64,000 nt of DNA, from assembly GCF_009469695.1 (NCBI RefSeq), contig NZ_SSSR01000002.1, forward strand, positions 333,357-397,356, written 5' to 3'. The notes beneath the pieces are model-generated. The model did no database searches and was not told where the DNA came from. It saw only the letters and a program-made list of their open reading frames with translations. The DNA comes from Propionivibrio limicola. GTDB taxonomy: Bacteria; Pseudomonadota; Gammaproteobacteria; Burkholderiales; Rhodocyclaceae. The position numbers and the translations under genes are program-made. Shown piece after piece: positions 28,224-35,881 of the stretch; within the stretch, counting starts at the first letter, position 1, and each line of letters opens with the position of its first letter.

Positions 28224-29343
28224 GGGCTTCCTTCGAATGTGGGCGGATGAGGGCGGTGACGACGGCGTTCTGTAAATGGCGGTTGAGGCGTTGCGACGTG
28301 CCGGATGACGGTGCAATTTGTCCCGTTCCGTACGTACCGATGACCGGCAAGCCGGGAAAACGTTCAAGCAGCGCGGCCAGATCGCGGTCGTCGCGACCGT
28401 AGAAGTACGGGCCGCGCCCGATGCAGGAAAACATCAGGGCGCAGGCAGGCAGCGTTTGGGCCGCGCCGTCGCTCGCCGCGAGGCTGTCGAGCGTGCGCCG
28501 CATGTCGGCCTCGGCGGACGACGGTTCGCGGATGGCCCAGTTCAGATACTGGCCGGGCGCGACGCGTTCGCCGAGCGTCAGCGATGAGTCGCTGTTGGCC
28601 GCGATGATCGGTAGCGGACGGTGGCGCCCTTGCGCCGCCGCCAGTCGGGCTTCGCCGGGGTTTGCGGTTGCGTCGTCGAGCAGAACGGCGGTGAGTTGGT
28701 GCAGCGACTGGGCCAGATGCGGGCGCAGTTCCGGCGGCAGGGCGAGGCGCAGACTGTCCTGCGCCGAGTGTCCACCGATCGCGTTTAGGTCGTAGCCGTT
28801 GCTGCGTTCGACCCGCTGTGGGGAGCCGAGCAAGCGCAACCCGCAGGAGACGCCGACATCGATGTGCGCGTTCGGGAATTGCAGTTCGCACCGTTGTTCG
28901 TCGATCAGACGGCCCTGCTGCCAGACGGGCGGCGCGGCATTTCCGGAGAATGTACTGCCGAAGCGCGGAGCCCCTTCGCGCCAAGCGGGCGGGAAATTGC
29001 CGCCGGCGTAGCTGAACGTCGGTGTCGAGGCGTCTGCGCTGGGGGCGGGCGAGAGGTCGCCGCAGAAAAGCATGATGGCGGCGGCCGGCCGGTCGACGGC
29101 CCAGCCTTCCTCGGTCAACACGCCGGAAGCGATGCCGCCGGCAATCTGCAGGCAGGAGGCGGCGCGCGCCGCCGCCGTAATGGCCTGCCGGGCGTGGTCG
29201 TGATGGGTGAATTCCGGCGTCAGGAAAAGCAGGGCGCTGCGGGCATGCGGCTGGTCGCTTTTGGCGAGGGCGCGCGCCACCGCCTCCTCCACGAGTTGTG
29301 GCAACGGCTCGTTGCCGGAAACAAGCGCGGTGGCGATGGTCAT
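28204..29343 (-). CDS. FIST domain sensory protein
   Basis: Encodes 379 residues. The N-terminal FIST domain (about 25-220) and FIST_C domain (about 225-365) match a family thought to bind small ligands such as amino acids. Here there is no attached kinase, methyl-accepting or cyclase domain, so it is a solo FIST protein. The ATG at 29343 (MTIATALVSG) overlaps the nth stop by 4 bases. No membrane segment or signal peptide is visible. Its partner is unknown; the closest signalling gene is the HDOD-GGDEF protein 0.6 kb downstream. Confidence 0.87.
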   Translation of the reverse strand: MTIATALVSGNEPLPQLVEEAVARALAKSDQPHARSALLFLTPEFTHHDHARQAITAAARAASCLQIAGGIASGVLTEEGWAVDRPAAAIMLFCGDLSPAPSADASTPTFSYAGGNFPPAWREGAPRFGSTFSGNAAPPVWQQGRLIDEQRCELQFPNAHIDVGVSCGLRLLGSPQRVERSNGYDLNAIGGHSAQDSLRLALPPELRPHLAQSLHQLTAVLLDDATANPGEARLAAAQGRHRPLPIIAANSDSSLTLGERVAPGQYLNWAIREPSSAEADMRRTLDSLAASDGAAQTLPACALMFSCIGRGPYFYGRDDRDLAALLERFPGLPVIGTYGTGQIAPSSGTSQRLNRHLQNAVVTALIRPHSKEAHVQSLP

Positions 29344-30023
29344 TTTTCGGTCGAGACTATTGGCTTTGGCATGGGGATCATCACGTCGTCCCCGCACGTT
29401 TTTTCCTTGTACTCGCACAGGTCGACGATCAGGCAGCGTCCGCATTCCGGCTTGCGCGCCTTGCAGATGTAGCGACCGTGCAGGATCAGCCAGTGGTGGG
29501 CGTCGTGCCGGAATTCGGCGGGCACGACTTTCAGCAGCTTTTGTTCGACCGCCAGCGGCGTTTTTCCGGGGGCGAGCCCGATGCGGTTGGCGACACGGAA
29601 AATGTGCGTGTCCACCGCAATCGTCGGTTCGCCAAAGGCGGTGTTGAGAACCACGTTGGCCGTCTTGCGGCCGACGCCGGGCAAGGCTTCGAGCGATTCG
29701 CGGTCGCGCGGCACGTCGCCGCCGTGTTTTTCGAGCAGCTGGCGGCAGGTGGCGATGACGTTCTTCGCCTTGTTACGGTAGAGGCCGATGCGGTTGATGT
29801 ACGTCTCCAGCCCGGCCTCGCCGAGCGCGGCCATGGTTTCCGGCGTCGGCGCGTCGGCGAACAGCCGCCGCGTGGCGAGGTTGACGCTCTTGTCGGTGGC
29901 TTGCGCGGAGAGGATGACGGCGACCAGCAGCTGGAACGGCGTCGCGTATTCGAGCTCGGTTGTCGGCGCCGGATTGGCGGCGCGCAGGCGTTCGAAAATG
30001 GCTTGGCGCTTGGCGGCGTTCAT
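29340..30023 (-). CDS. nth: Endonuclease III
   Basis: Encodes 227 residues, a bifunctional DNA glycosylase/AP lyase that removes oxidised pyrimidines. The helix-hairpin-helix LPGVGRKTANVV contains the catalytic Lys (about residue 120), the essential Asp is in VDTHIFRV (about 138), and the [4Fe-4S] loop C-x6-C-x2-C-x5-C is seen in CKARKPECGRCLIVDLC. It extends about 15 residues past the E. coli protein. It follows rsxE by 6 bases, the same gene order as in E. coli, and overlaps the FIST gene. Confidence 0.97.
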   Translation of the reverse strand: MNAAKRQAIFERLRAANPAPTTELEYATPFQLLVAVILSAQATDKSVNLATRRLFADAPTPETMAALGEAGLETYINRIGLYRNKAKNVIATCRQLLEKHGGDVPRDRESLEALPGVGRKTANVVLNTAFGEPTIAVDTHIFRVANRIGLAPGKTPLAVEQKLLKVVPAEFRHDAHHWLILHGRYICKARKPECGRCLIVDLCEYKEKTCGDDVMIPMPKPIVSTEK

Positions 30024-30029
30024 GATCGG

Positions 30030-30725
30030 TTACTGCGCGGCGGAGACTGTCTGCGGTGCCGGCGGTAGCGTCTTGCGCGAACGGTGCGCGGCAATGCGTG
30101 CGTCGACCCAGTTTTTCCAGGCGATCAGGCAGCCGAGTACGATGAAGGCGCCGGGCGGCAGCATGGCGATCAGGAAGCCGGGATAGTCGGCAGGTAGCAA
30201 TTGCAGCGGCTGGAGGCCGGGAATGACCATGTCGATGCCGGAAAACAGCGTGCCCTTGCCGATCAGCTCGCGCAGCCCGCCGAGCAGCGAGAGCGTCCAC
30301 AGCATGCCGACGCCCATGAAGACACCGTCGAACAGCGATTGCAGCGGCGGGTTCTTGTTGGCGAAGGCTTCGACGCGGGCGAGCACAATGCAGTTGGTGA
30401 CAATCAGCGGGATGAAGATGCCGAGCACGAGATAGAGCTGGTGCAGGTTGGCGTTGAACAAGAGGTCGATCACCGTCACCAGCGAGGCGACGACGAGGAT
30501 GAACACCGGAATGCGGATTTCATGCGGGATCAGGTTGCGCAGGCTGGCGACGGCGACGCTCGACGCCGCCATGACGATGATCGTCGCCAGCGACAGCATT
30601 GCGCCGTTGACGAGGTTCGTCGTCACGGCGAGCAAGGGGCACAGACCGAGAATCTGCACGAGACTGGTGTTCTGCTTCCAGAGGCCGTTGGCGGCGATCT
30701 GGCGGAATTCGTTGCGGGTGATCAT
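30030..30725 (-). CDS. rsxE: Electron transport complex subunit RsxE (RnfE)
   Basis: Encodes 231 residues, a six-helix inner-membrane subunit of the Rsx/Rnf complex, homologous to RsxA and NqrD. Motifs include ILGLCPLLAVT and the conserved Cys-containing IVTNCIVLARVEAFA (about residue 110). The complex couples electron transfer between NADH and ferredoxin-type carriers to ion movement. In E. coli it reduces SoxR. GAGG lies upstream of the ATG at 30725. Repeat R3 separates it from rsxG. nth follows immediately. Confidence 0.96.
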   Translation of the reverse strand: MITRNEFRQIAANGLWKQNTSLVQILGLCPLLAVTTNLVNGAMLSLATIIVMAASSVAVASLRNLIPHEIRIPVFILVVASLVTVIDLLFNANLHQLYLVLGIFIPLIVTNCIVLARVEAFANKNPPLQSLFDGVFMGVGMLWTLSLLGGLRELIGKGTLFSGIDMVIPGLQPLQLLPADYPGFLIAMLPPGAFIVLGCLIAWKNWVDARIAAHRSRKTLPPAPQTVSAAQ

Positions 30726-30748
30726 GGCGTGACCTCGGCAAAAAAGCG

Positions 30749-30837
30749 AACCACCAAGACTCCAAGATCACCAAGAGGCACCAAGTAAAATCGTTTTCCT
30801 TGGTGAAACTTGGTGCTCTTGGTGACTTGGTGGTGAA
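30749..30837. repeat. Palindromic pentamer repeat R3, between rsxG and rsxE
   Basis: The left arm has four perfect CCAAG units with spacers of 3, 4 and 5 bases (ACT, ATCA, AGGCA). The right arm has four perfect CTTGG units with spacers of 5, 4 and 3 (TGAAA, TGCT, TGA). The loop is only about 14 bases. This is the most regular of the five copies. Confidence 0.9.
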
Positions 30838-30851
30838 TGGTTTTCATGTGT

Positions 30852-31508
30852 TCATTGCCCGGCAGTAAGCCGTACCCGGTTCGCTTCCACATACAGCGCG
30901 GCCTTGCGCACGGCTTTGATGATGGCGCGTGGCGTGACGGTGGCGCCGGCGACGGAATCGAAGCGACCGCCGTCCTTTTTGACTTTCCAGTCGCGCTCAT
31001 CGACGATGCTGGGCGCGAGTCCGTCGAACTGGGTGATCCACGGGCCTTCCCGGTTTTTGTCCTTTTTCGGCTCGATGTAGTCGCCGACGCCCGGCGTCTC
31101 CTTGTGCTGAATGACGCGGACGCCGCGCAGCGTGCCATCGACGCCGAGCGCGATCAGCAGGCGGATCTTGCCAGCGTAGCCGTCGGGCGCCACGGCTTCG
31201 AAGACGAGGGTTTCAATCTGGCCGTTCTTGCGCGCGCGGAACAGTTTCATTTCCGTGTCCGTGCCCAGCGCCGCGACCGGTTCGAGGCGCACGAAGTCGT
31301 TGAGCAAGTCGTTGTCGTAGGACTGGCGCGGCAGCACTTCATCGATCAGCTTCATTTTCTCTTCCGCGGCCGCCGCCTCGATGGCCGGGCGTGTCCAGAG
31401 ATAAGCGCCGGAGAGCAGCGCGGTGAAGACGACCATGAACAGGACCAGGATGAGAGCCGTGCGGACGGCCATTTGCGGGGCGGAGGGCGGGCGGACGAGG
31501 TGGTTCAT
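30852..31508 (-). CDS. rsxG: Electron transport complex subunit RsxG (RnfG)
   Basis: Encodes 218 residues. One N-terminal membrane helix (about 15-38) is followed by a periplasmic FMN-binding domain. The covalent flavin site is the GATVT stretch near residue 188, preceded by DSVA as in enterobacterial RsxG. ETPGVGDYIE is also conserved. The ATG at 31508 overlaps the rsxD stop in an ATGA arrangement, giving tight coupling. Repeat R3 begins 14 bases after its stop. Confidence 0.95.
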   Translation of the reverse strand: MNHLVRPPSAPQMAVRTALILVLFMVVFTALLSGAYLWTRPAIEAAAAEEKMKLIDEVLPRQSYDNDLLNDFVRLEPVAALGTDTEMKLFRARKNGQIETLVFEAVAPDGYAGKIRLLIALGVDGTLRGVRVIQHKETPGVGDYIEPKKDKNREGPWITQFDGLAPSIVDERDWKVKKDGGRFDSVAGATVTPRAIIKAVRKAALYVEANRVRLTAGQ

Positions 31509-32524
31509 TTTTCGCCCTTCATCCCGAAAATCGGCGGCTGTGTGTAAAGGTCGATCAATGGCACGCAGAGGTTGAGCAGCAGGACGGAGAACGCCACACC
31601 GTCCGGGTAACCGCCGAAAACTCGGATCAGGTAGGCAATGAGGCCCGCCGCAAAACCGAAGATCAGCTTGCCCTTCGGCGTCGTGCTGCCGGACACCGGA
31701 TCGGTGACGATGAAAAAGGCGCCGAGCATTGTGCCGCCGGAAAAGAGGTGGAAGAGCGGGCTGGCAAACTGGGCCGGGTTCCACAGCCAGAGTGCGCCGG
31801 AGAGGGCAACCATCCCGCCGAGGAAGCTGAGCGGAAGGTGCCAGCCGATGACCTTGCGCTGCCAGAGCCACAGTCCACCGGCGAGGTAGGCTGCCGCCAC
31901 CCACTCCCAGCCGTGGCCGCCCATCCGGCCGAAGATGCGCGTGTCGGCCAGGATGGCGCCCACGGAAACCTGGCCTTCACCGAGCTTGAGCGCGGTCTTC
32001 AGCGTGTCGAGCGGCGTCGCGCCGTTCATCGCATCGAGGCGCGGCAGCTGGCCGAACATGACGGCCACGTGGTCGGCGAAGCTCGCGTCCATGTTGAGCG
32101 ACGGCCAGCGCGACATCAGCGCCGGAAAGGAGACGATGCAGACGGCAAAGGCGATCATCGCCGGATTGAAAGGGTTCTGGCCGAGCCCGCCGTAGAGATG
32201 CTTGGCGACAACGATGGCGAAGGCGACGCCGACGACGATCAGCCACCACGGCGCCATGGGCGGGAACGCGAGCGCGATCAGCCAGGCGGTGACGATGGCG
32301 CTGCCGTCGCCGAGAAACAGGCCGAGCGGCTTGTCGACCAGCTTGAGCATCACGGCTTCGGCGGCCAGCGCAGTTGCCGTGGCGATGGCCAGTTGCACGA
32401 GCACGATCGGTCCGAGCAGCCAGAGATAGACGCCAATCGCCGGCAACAGCGCCGCCAGCACCTGCAGCATGATCCGGCGGACGCTGACGTTCTGGGTCAG
32501 ATAGGGAGGGGAAGTGAAGTTCAT
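31505..32524 (-). CDS. rsxD: Electron transport complex subunit RsxD (RnfD)
   Basis: Encodes 339 residues, a polytopic membrane subunit homologous to NqrB with about nine to ten helices. The covalent FMN motif DPVSGSTTPKG is near residue 277. The conserved GGLGQNPFNPAM segment near residue 117 is intact. The start at 32524 has AAGAG about 10 bases upstream. Repeat R4 lies between it and rsxC. It overlaps rsxG by 4 bases. Confidence 0.96.
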   Translation of the reverse strand: MNFTSPPYLTQNVSVRRIMLQVLAALLPAIGVYLWLLGPIVLVQLAIATATALAAEAVMLKLVDKPLGLFLGDGSAIVTAWLIALAFPPMAPWWLIVVGVAFAIVVAKHLYGGLGQNPFNPAMIAFAVCIVSFPALMSRWPSLNMDASFADHVAVMFGQLPRLDAMNGATPLDTLKTALKLGEGQVSVGAILADTRIFGRMGGHGWEWVAAAYLAGGLWLWQRKVIGWHLPLSFLGGMVALSGALWLWNPAQFASPLFHLFSGGTMLGAFFIVTDPVSGSTTPKGKLIFGFAAGLIAYLIRVFGGYPDGVAFSVLLLNLCVPLIDLYTQPPIFGMKGEK

Positions 32525-32562
32525 GGCGCTTTAATCTCTTACGCAGCAGAGGCGATAAATGC

Positions 32563-32657
32563 TTCACCACCAAGGCACCAAGAGCACAAAGATTCACCAA
32601 GAAAACAGGGGGGGGGCTTGGTGCCCCCTTGGTGTCTTGGTGCCTTGGTGGTTTGCT
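32563..32657. repeat. Palindromic pentamer repeat R4, between rsxC and rsxD
   Basis: The left arm has CCAAG, CCAAG, CAAAG, CCAAG with spacers of 3, 4 and 5 bases (GCA, AGCA, ATTCA). In the right arm three of four CTTGG units are in the mirrored register and the second is displaced by one base. The loop contains a run of nine G, next to a complementary C run in the right arm. The repeat is followed by about 30 bases before the rsxC stop. Confidence 0.88.
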
Positions 32658-32684
32658 TTTTTGGTTGCACGACGACTGGTTTTC

Positions 32685-34385
32685 TCATTCTTCTTCTCTC
32701 TGCGCCCTCTGTATCTCTGCGTTGGAAGCGTTCTGCGGTTCCTGCAACGGCACCCGTCGCGCCTCGATTTCGGCGATTTCCTTCCTTTGGGCGACGGTCA
32801 GCTCGTCGGTGTTTTTCGGTTTGACCTGCTCACGCTGCTTGCGAGCGCGTTCCATCGCGGCGGCGATGGCCGCTTTCTTGGCGGCGTCGGGGTCGAAGGC
32901 CGGTTGCTCTGTGGCGGGCTGGCCGGTGTCGGCGGGTTGTTGCGTTGGAGCCGCGACTCTGGCTGCCGCTGCTTTTGCCAGCCGTTCGGCCTTTTCCGCC
33001 TTTTCGCGTTCTTCGCGCTCATTGCGGAGTTCGAAGCGCTCCCGGGCCGCGTCGGCATTCTCCTTTTCGCGTTCGCGCGCCCAGATTTCGCTTTTGGCGA
33101 AGCGGAAATACTGGACGAGCGGAATGCGGGACGGGCAAACGTAGCTGCAACAGCCGCATTCGATGCAGTCGAACAGGTTATATTCCTGCGTCTTGCCGAA
33201 GTTGTGGGCGCGCGCAAACCAGTAGAGCTCCAAGGGCTGCAACTCATGCGGGCAAGCCTCGGCGCAGGCACCGCAACGGATGCAGGGCATTTCCGGCGCG
33301 GGGGGCGGAAAAATGGCCGGTGAGCTGGCAATAATGCAGTTGGTGGCCTTGACGATCGGCGCGTCGAGACCTGGCATGTCGAAGCCCATCATCGGGCCGC
33401 CCATCACGTAGCGGTTGGTGTCGGCCTTCGGCTGCATCAGCGGTACGAGGTCGCGCAACGGCGTGCCGAGCAGTACCTCCCAGTTGCGCGGCTGCGCGAC
33501 ATTGCCGGTGAGCGTCACGATGCGCGAAATGACCGGCTCGCCAAACGCGATGGCCCGCCAGGCGGTGTAGGCCGTGGCGACGTTGAAACACTGCACGCCC
33601 AGGTCCGGCGAGCGTTTGCTGGCCGGGATTTCCTTGCCGGTGAGTACGCGGATCAGTTGCTTGGCGCCGCCGGCCGGGTAGAGCGTTGGTACCGCGATGA
33701 CTTCGAAGTTCTCGCCGACGGCCTTGACGGCGGCCTGCATGGCGGCGATGGCCTCGGGCTTGTTGTCCTCGATGCCGATCAGCACGCGTTTCGGTTGCAG
33801 CAGGTCGCGGAAAATGCCGATGCCGCGCACGATGTCTTCGCCGCGCTCGCGCATCAACAGATCGTCGCAGCTCATGAACGGCTCGCACTCGGCGCCGTTG
33901 ATGACGAGCTCTTCCATCGGCACGTCGCTGGCGGCGGTCAGCTTGGCGTGACTTGGAAAAACGGCGCCGCCCAAGCCGACCACGCCGGCATCGCGCAGGA
34001 GTTCGCGAACCTGTTCCGGTTCGAGTCGGCCGTAATCGACGGGCTGGCGTTTGATCCACTCGTCGCGACCGTCCGCCTCGATGACGACCGATAGCGTTGG
34101 CAAACCGGAGGGATGCGCGGCGAGGCGTTCCTCGATGGCGATGACGGTCCCCGAGGTCGGCGCATGCACGGCCGACGATATCCATTTGTCCGGAGCGCCG
34201 ATGCGCTGCCCCTTGCGGACGCGATCGCCGGCCTGCACCAGCGGGTGCGGCTGGCCACCGATGCTCTGGTGCAGCGGTACGATCAGCTGTGCCGGCACGG
34301 GGGCTGCCGCGATCGGAAAACGGACCGAATCGGCCTTGTAGGTCGGCGGCTTGATACCGCCCTTGAACTTGAACAACGAAAACAT
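32685..34385 (-). CDS. rsxC: Electron transport complex subunit RsxC (RnfC)
   Basis: Encodes 566 residues. An N-terminal barrel-sandwich domain precedes an NADH/FMN-binding domain (NqrF/NuoF-like, ELVINGAECEPFM near residue 160) and two [4Fe-4S] motifs, CIRCGACAEACP (about 366) and CIECGCCSYVCP (about 405). A charged Ala/Glu/Lys-rich C-terminal tail of about 130 residues follows, shorter than the E. coli extension. It is the peripheral entry point for NADH electrons. No clear ribosome site precedes the ATG, and repeat R5 ends only about 9 bases upstream. Confidence 0.96.
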   Translation of the reverse strand: MFSLFKFKGGIKPPTYKADSVRFPIAAAPVPAQLIVPLHQSIGGQPHPLVQAGDRVRKGQRIGAPDKWISSAVHAPTSGTVIAIEERLAAHPSGLPTLSVVIEADGRDEWIKRQPVDYGRLEPEQVRELLRDAGVVGLGGAVFPSHAKLTAASDVPMEELVINGAECEPFMSCDDLLMRERGEDIVRGIGIFRDLLQPKRVLIGIEDNKPEAIAAMQAAVKAVGENFEVIAVPTLYPAGGAKQLIRVLTGKEIPASKRSPDLGVQCFNVATAYTAWRAIAFGEPVISRIVTLTGNVAQPRNWEVLLGTPLRDLVPLMQPKADTNRYVMGGPMMGFDMPGLDAPIVKATNCIIASSPAIFPPPAPEMPCIRCGACAEACPHELQPLELYWFARAHNFGKTQEYNLFDCIECGCCSYVCPSRIPLVQYFRFAKSEIWAREREKENADAARERFELRNEREEREKAEKAERLAKAAAARVAAPTQQPADTGQPATEQPAFDPDAAKKAAIAAAMERARKQREQVKPKNTDELTVAQRKEIAEIEARRVPLQEPQNASNAEIQRAQREEE

Positions 34386-34393
34386 AAATCAAT

Positions 34394-34474
34394 AACCACA
34401 GAGGCACAGAGGCACCGAGGCCGCACAGAGAAAAATGCTTTGTTTTCTCTGTGTCCCTGTGTCTCTGTGGTGAA
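34394..34474. repeat. Palindromic repeat R5, CAGAG variant, between rsxB and rsxC
   Basis: It has the same general plan as R1-R4 but is built from CAGAG and CTCTG units. The left arm has CACAGAGG repeated at 8-base spacing with a degenerate third unit; the right arm has CTCTG, CCCTG, CTCTG at 8-base spacing. The loop starts with an A run and ends in a T run. The outer ends, AACCACAGAG and CTCTGTGGT, pair. It is placed 8 bases from the rsxC start and 12 bases from the rsxB stop. Confidence 0.85.
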
Positions 34475-34486
34475 TAGGTTTGCGGC

Positions 34487-35029
34487 TCATGCGACTCGCT
34501 TTATTTCGAAGACCGGGTATTTCCATTTCCAGGTATCGATGTTCTCGACGATGCGTTCCATGTGGATGCATTCGACCGGACACGGTTTGACGCACAACTC
34601 GCAGCCGGTGCACAACGAGGCGACGACGGTATGCATCTGCTTGGCGGCGCCGACGATCGCGTCGACCGGGCAGGCCTGTACGCAGAGGGTGCAGCCGATG
34701 CACAGCTGTTCGTCGATGATGGCCACTTGTTTCGGCTTCTCCTCGGCATCGAGCGGTTTGACCTCGCGCCCGAGCAGGTCGGCCAGCTTGCGCACGCCTT
34801 CCATGCCGCCGGGCGGGCAGCGGTTGATGTCGGCTTCGCCTTCGGCAATCGCTTCGGCGTAAGGCTTGCAGCCGGGGTAGCCGCACTGGCCGCATTGCGT
34901 TTGCGGCAGGATGGCGTCGATTTTCTCGACGAGCGGGTTGCCTTGCACCTTGAACTTGACCGAGGCGTAGCCAAGCGCCGCGCCGAGGATGACGGCGCCG
35001 AGCGCCATGATCAGGATGGCGGTGATCAT
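34487..35029 (-). CDS. rsxB: Electron transport complex subunit RsxB (RnfB)
   Basis: Encodes 180 residues. One N-terminal membrane helix (about 3-25) leads to a [4Fe-4S] domain with CGQCGYPGC (about residue 46) and a later Cys in RCPPGG, then two ferredoxin-like motifs, [12 protein letters not shown] (about 110) and [12 protein letters not shown] (about 140). It relays electrons within the Rsx complex. Its length matches E. coli RsxB; it lacks the longer C-terminal extensions seen in some Rhodocyclales and other Rnf systems. It overlaps rsxA by 4 bases. Confidence 0.96.
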   Translation of the reverse strand: MITAILIMALGAVILGAALGYASVKFKVQGNPLVEKIDAILPQTQCGQCGYPGCKPYAEAIAEGEADINRCPPGGMEGVRKLADLLGREVKPLDAEEKPKQVAIIDEQLCIGCTLCVQACPVDAIVGAAKQMHTVVASLCTGCELCVKPCPVECIHMERIVENIDTWKWKYPVFEIKRVA

Positions 35030-35610
35030 TGGTACTTGTCCAGGCCGGCAAAGCCCATGAAAGCGAGCGACATCAGGCCGGCCGTGATCATGGCGATGGC
35101 CGCGCCGCGGAAATGCACCGGCACGTCGGCGCCTTCGATGCGTTCGCGCAGACCGGCGAAGAGGACGAGCACGAGCGAGAAGCCGATGGCGCTGCCAGCG
35201 CCGAAGAGCAGCGACTCCAGAAAGTTGTGCTGGTTGGCCATGTTCAGCAACGGCACGCCGAGCACAGCGCAGTTGGTGGTGATCAGCGGCAGGTAGATAC
35301 CGAGCACCTGATGCAGGACCGGACTCGATTTCTGGATCGCCATTTCGGTGAGCTGTACGACGGCGGCGATGGTGACGATGAACGAAATGGTGCGCAGGTA
35401 TTCAAGCCCGAAGGGCGAAAGCAGATAGTGGTCGATGACGTAGCTGGCGCCGGTCGCAACGGTCAGCACGAAGGTCGTGGCGGCGCCCATGCCGATCGCG
35501 GTGTCCAGTTTCTTGGAAACCCCCATGAACGGGCACAGGCCGAGAATCTTCACCAGTACGACGTTGTTGACGAGAACGGCGCCGACGATGATGAATAAGT
35601 AATGGGTCAT
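35026..35610 (-). CDS. rsxA: Electron transport complex subunit RsxA (RnfA)
   Basis: Encodes 194 residues with six membrane helices. It is homologous to RsxE and NqrE. The Cys-containing motifs [12 protein letters not shown] and [12 protein letters not shown], which hold a membrane [2Fe-2S] centre with RsxE in related complexes, are intact. The ATG at 35610 (MTHYLFII) matches relatives; an upstream in-frame extension is not conserved-looking. It is the first gene of the minus-strand unit, and its promoter must lie in the 271-base divergent gap before the choice-of-anchor gene, where I could not pick a convincing -35/-10 pair. Confidence 0.95.
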   Translation of the reverse strand: MTHYLFIIVGAVLVNNVVLVKILGLCPFMGVSKKLDTAIGMGAATTFVLTVATGASYVIDHYLLSPFGLEYLRTISFIVTIAAVVQLTEMAIQKSSPVLHQVLGIYLPLITTNCAVLGVPLLNMANQHNFLESLLFGAGSAIGFSLVLVLFAGLRERIEGADVPVHFRGAAIAMITAGLMSLAFMGFAGLDKYQ

Positions 35611-35881
35611 AGCGAATGAGTGGACGGAGATGCGGTCGCTCGAACGTCGGCCGCCAAGGGCCCGGATTATCCTCCTCGGACAGAGACGCTTCAACCACGT
35701 TGCAGGTAATGAAATTCCTTGCGGCTCCTGTTGTGGCCGATCAGGCGACGTTCGCCGTTAATCAAATCGCAATAACTTTGTCAGAAGCTGCCCGGCGAGC
35801 CGGCCGGAAGGTCTTCAGCGTCCTGCGCTCATCTCCGGATTCATTCATCACCTATTTGAAGTTTTCCAATAAGGAGTGGCT

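Noticed and set aside
17968..34474. The pentamer repeats as a CRISPR array or tandem microsatellite
   Set aside because: Copies are kilobases apart, palindromic, without regular spacers between direct repeats and without cas genes.
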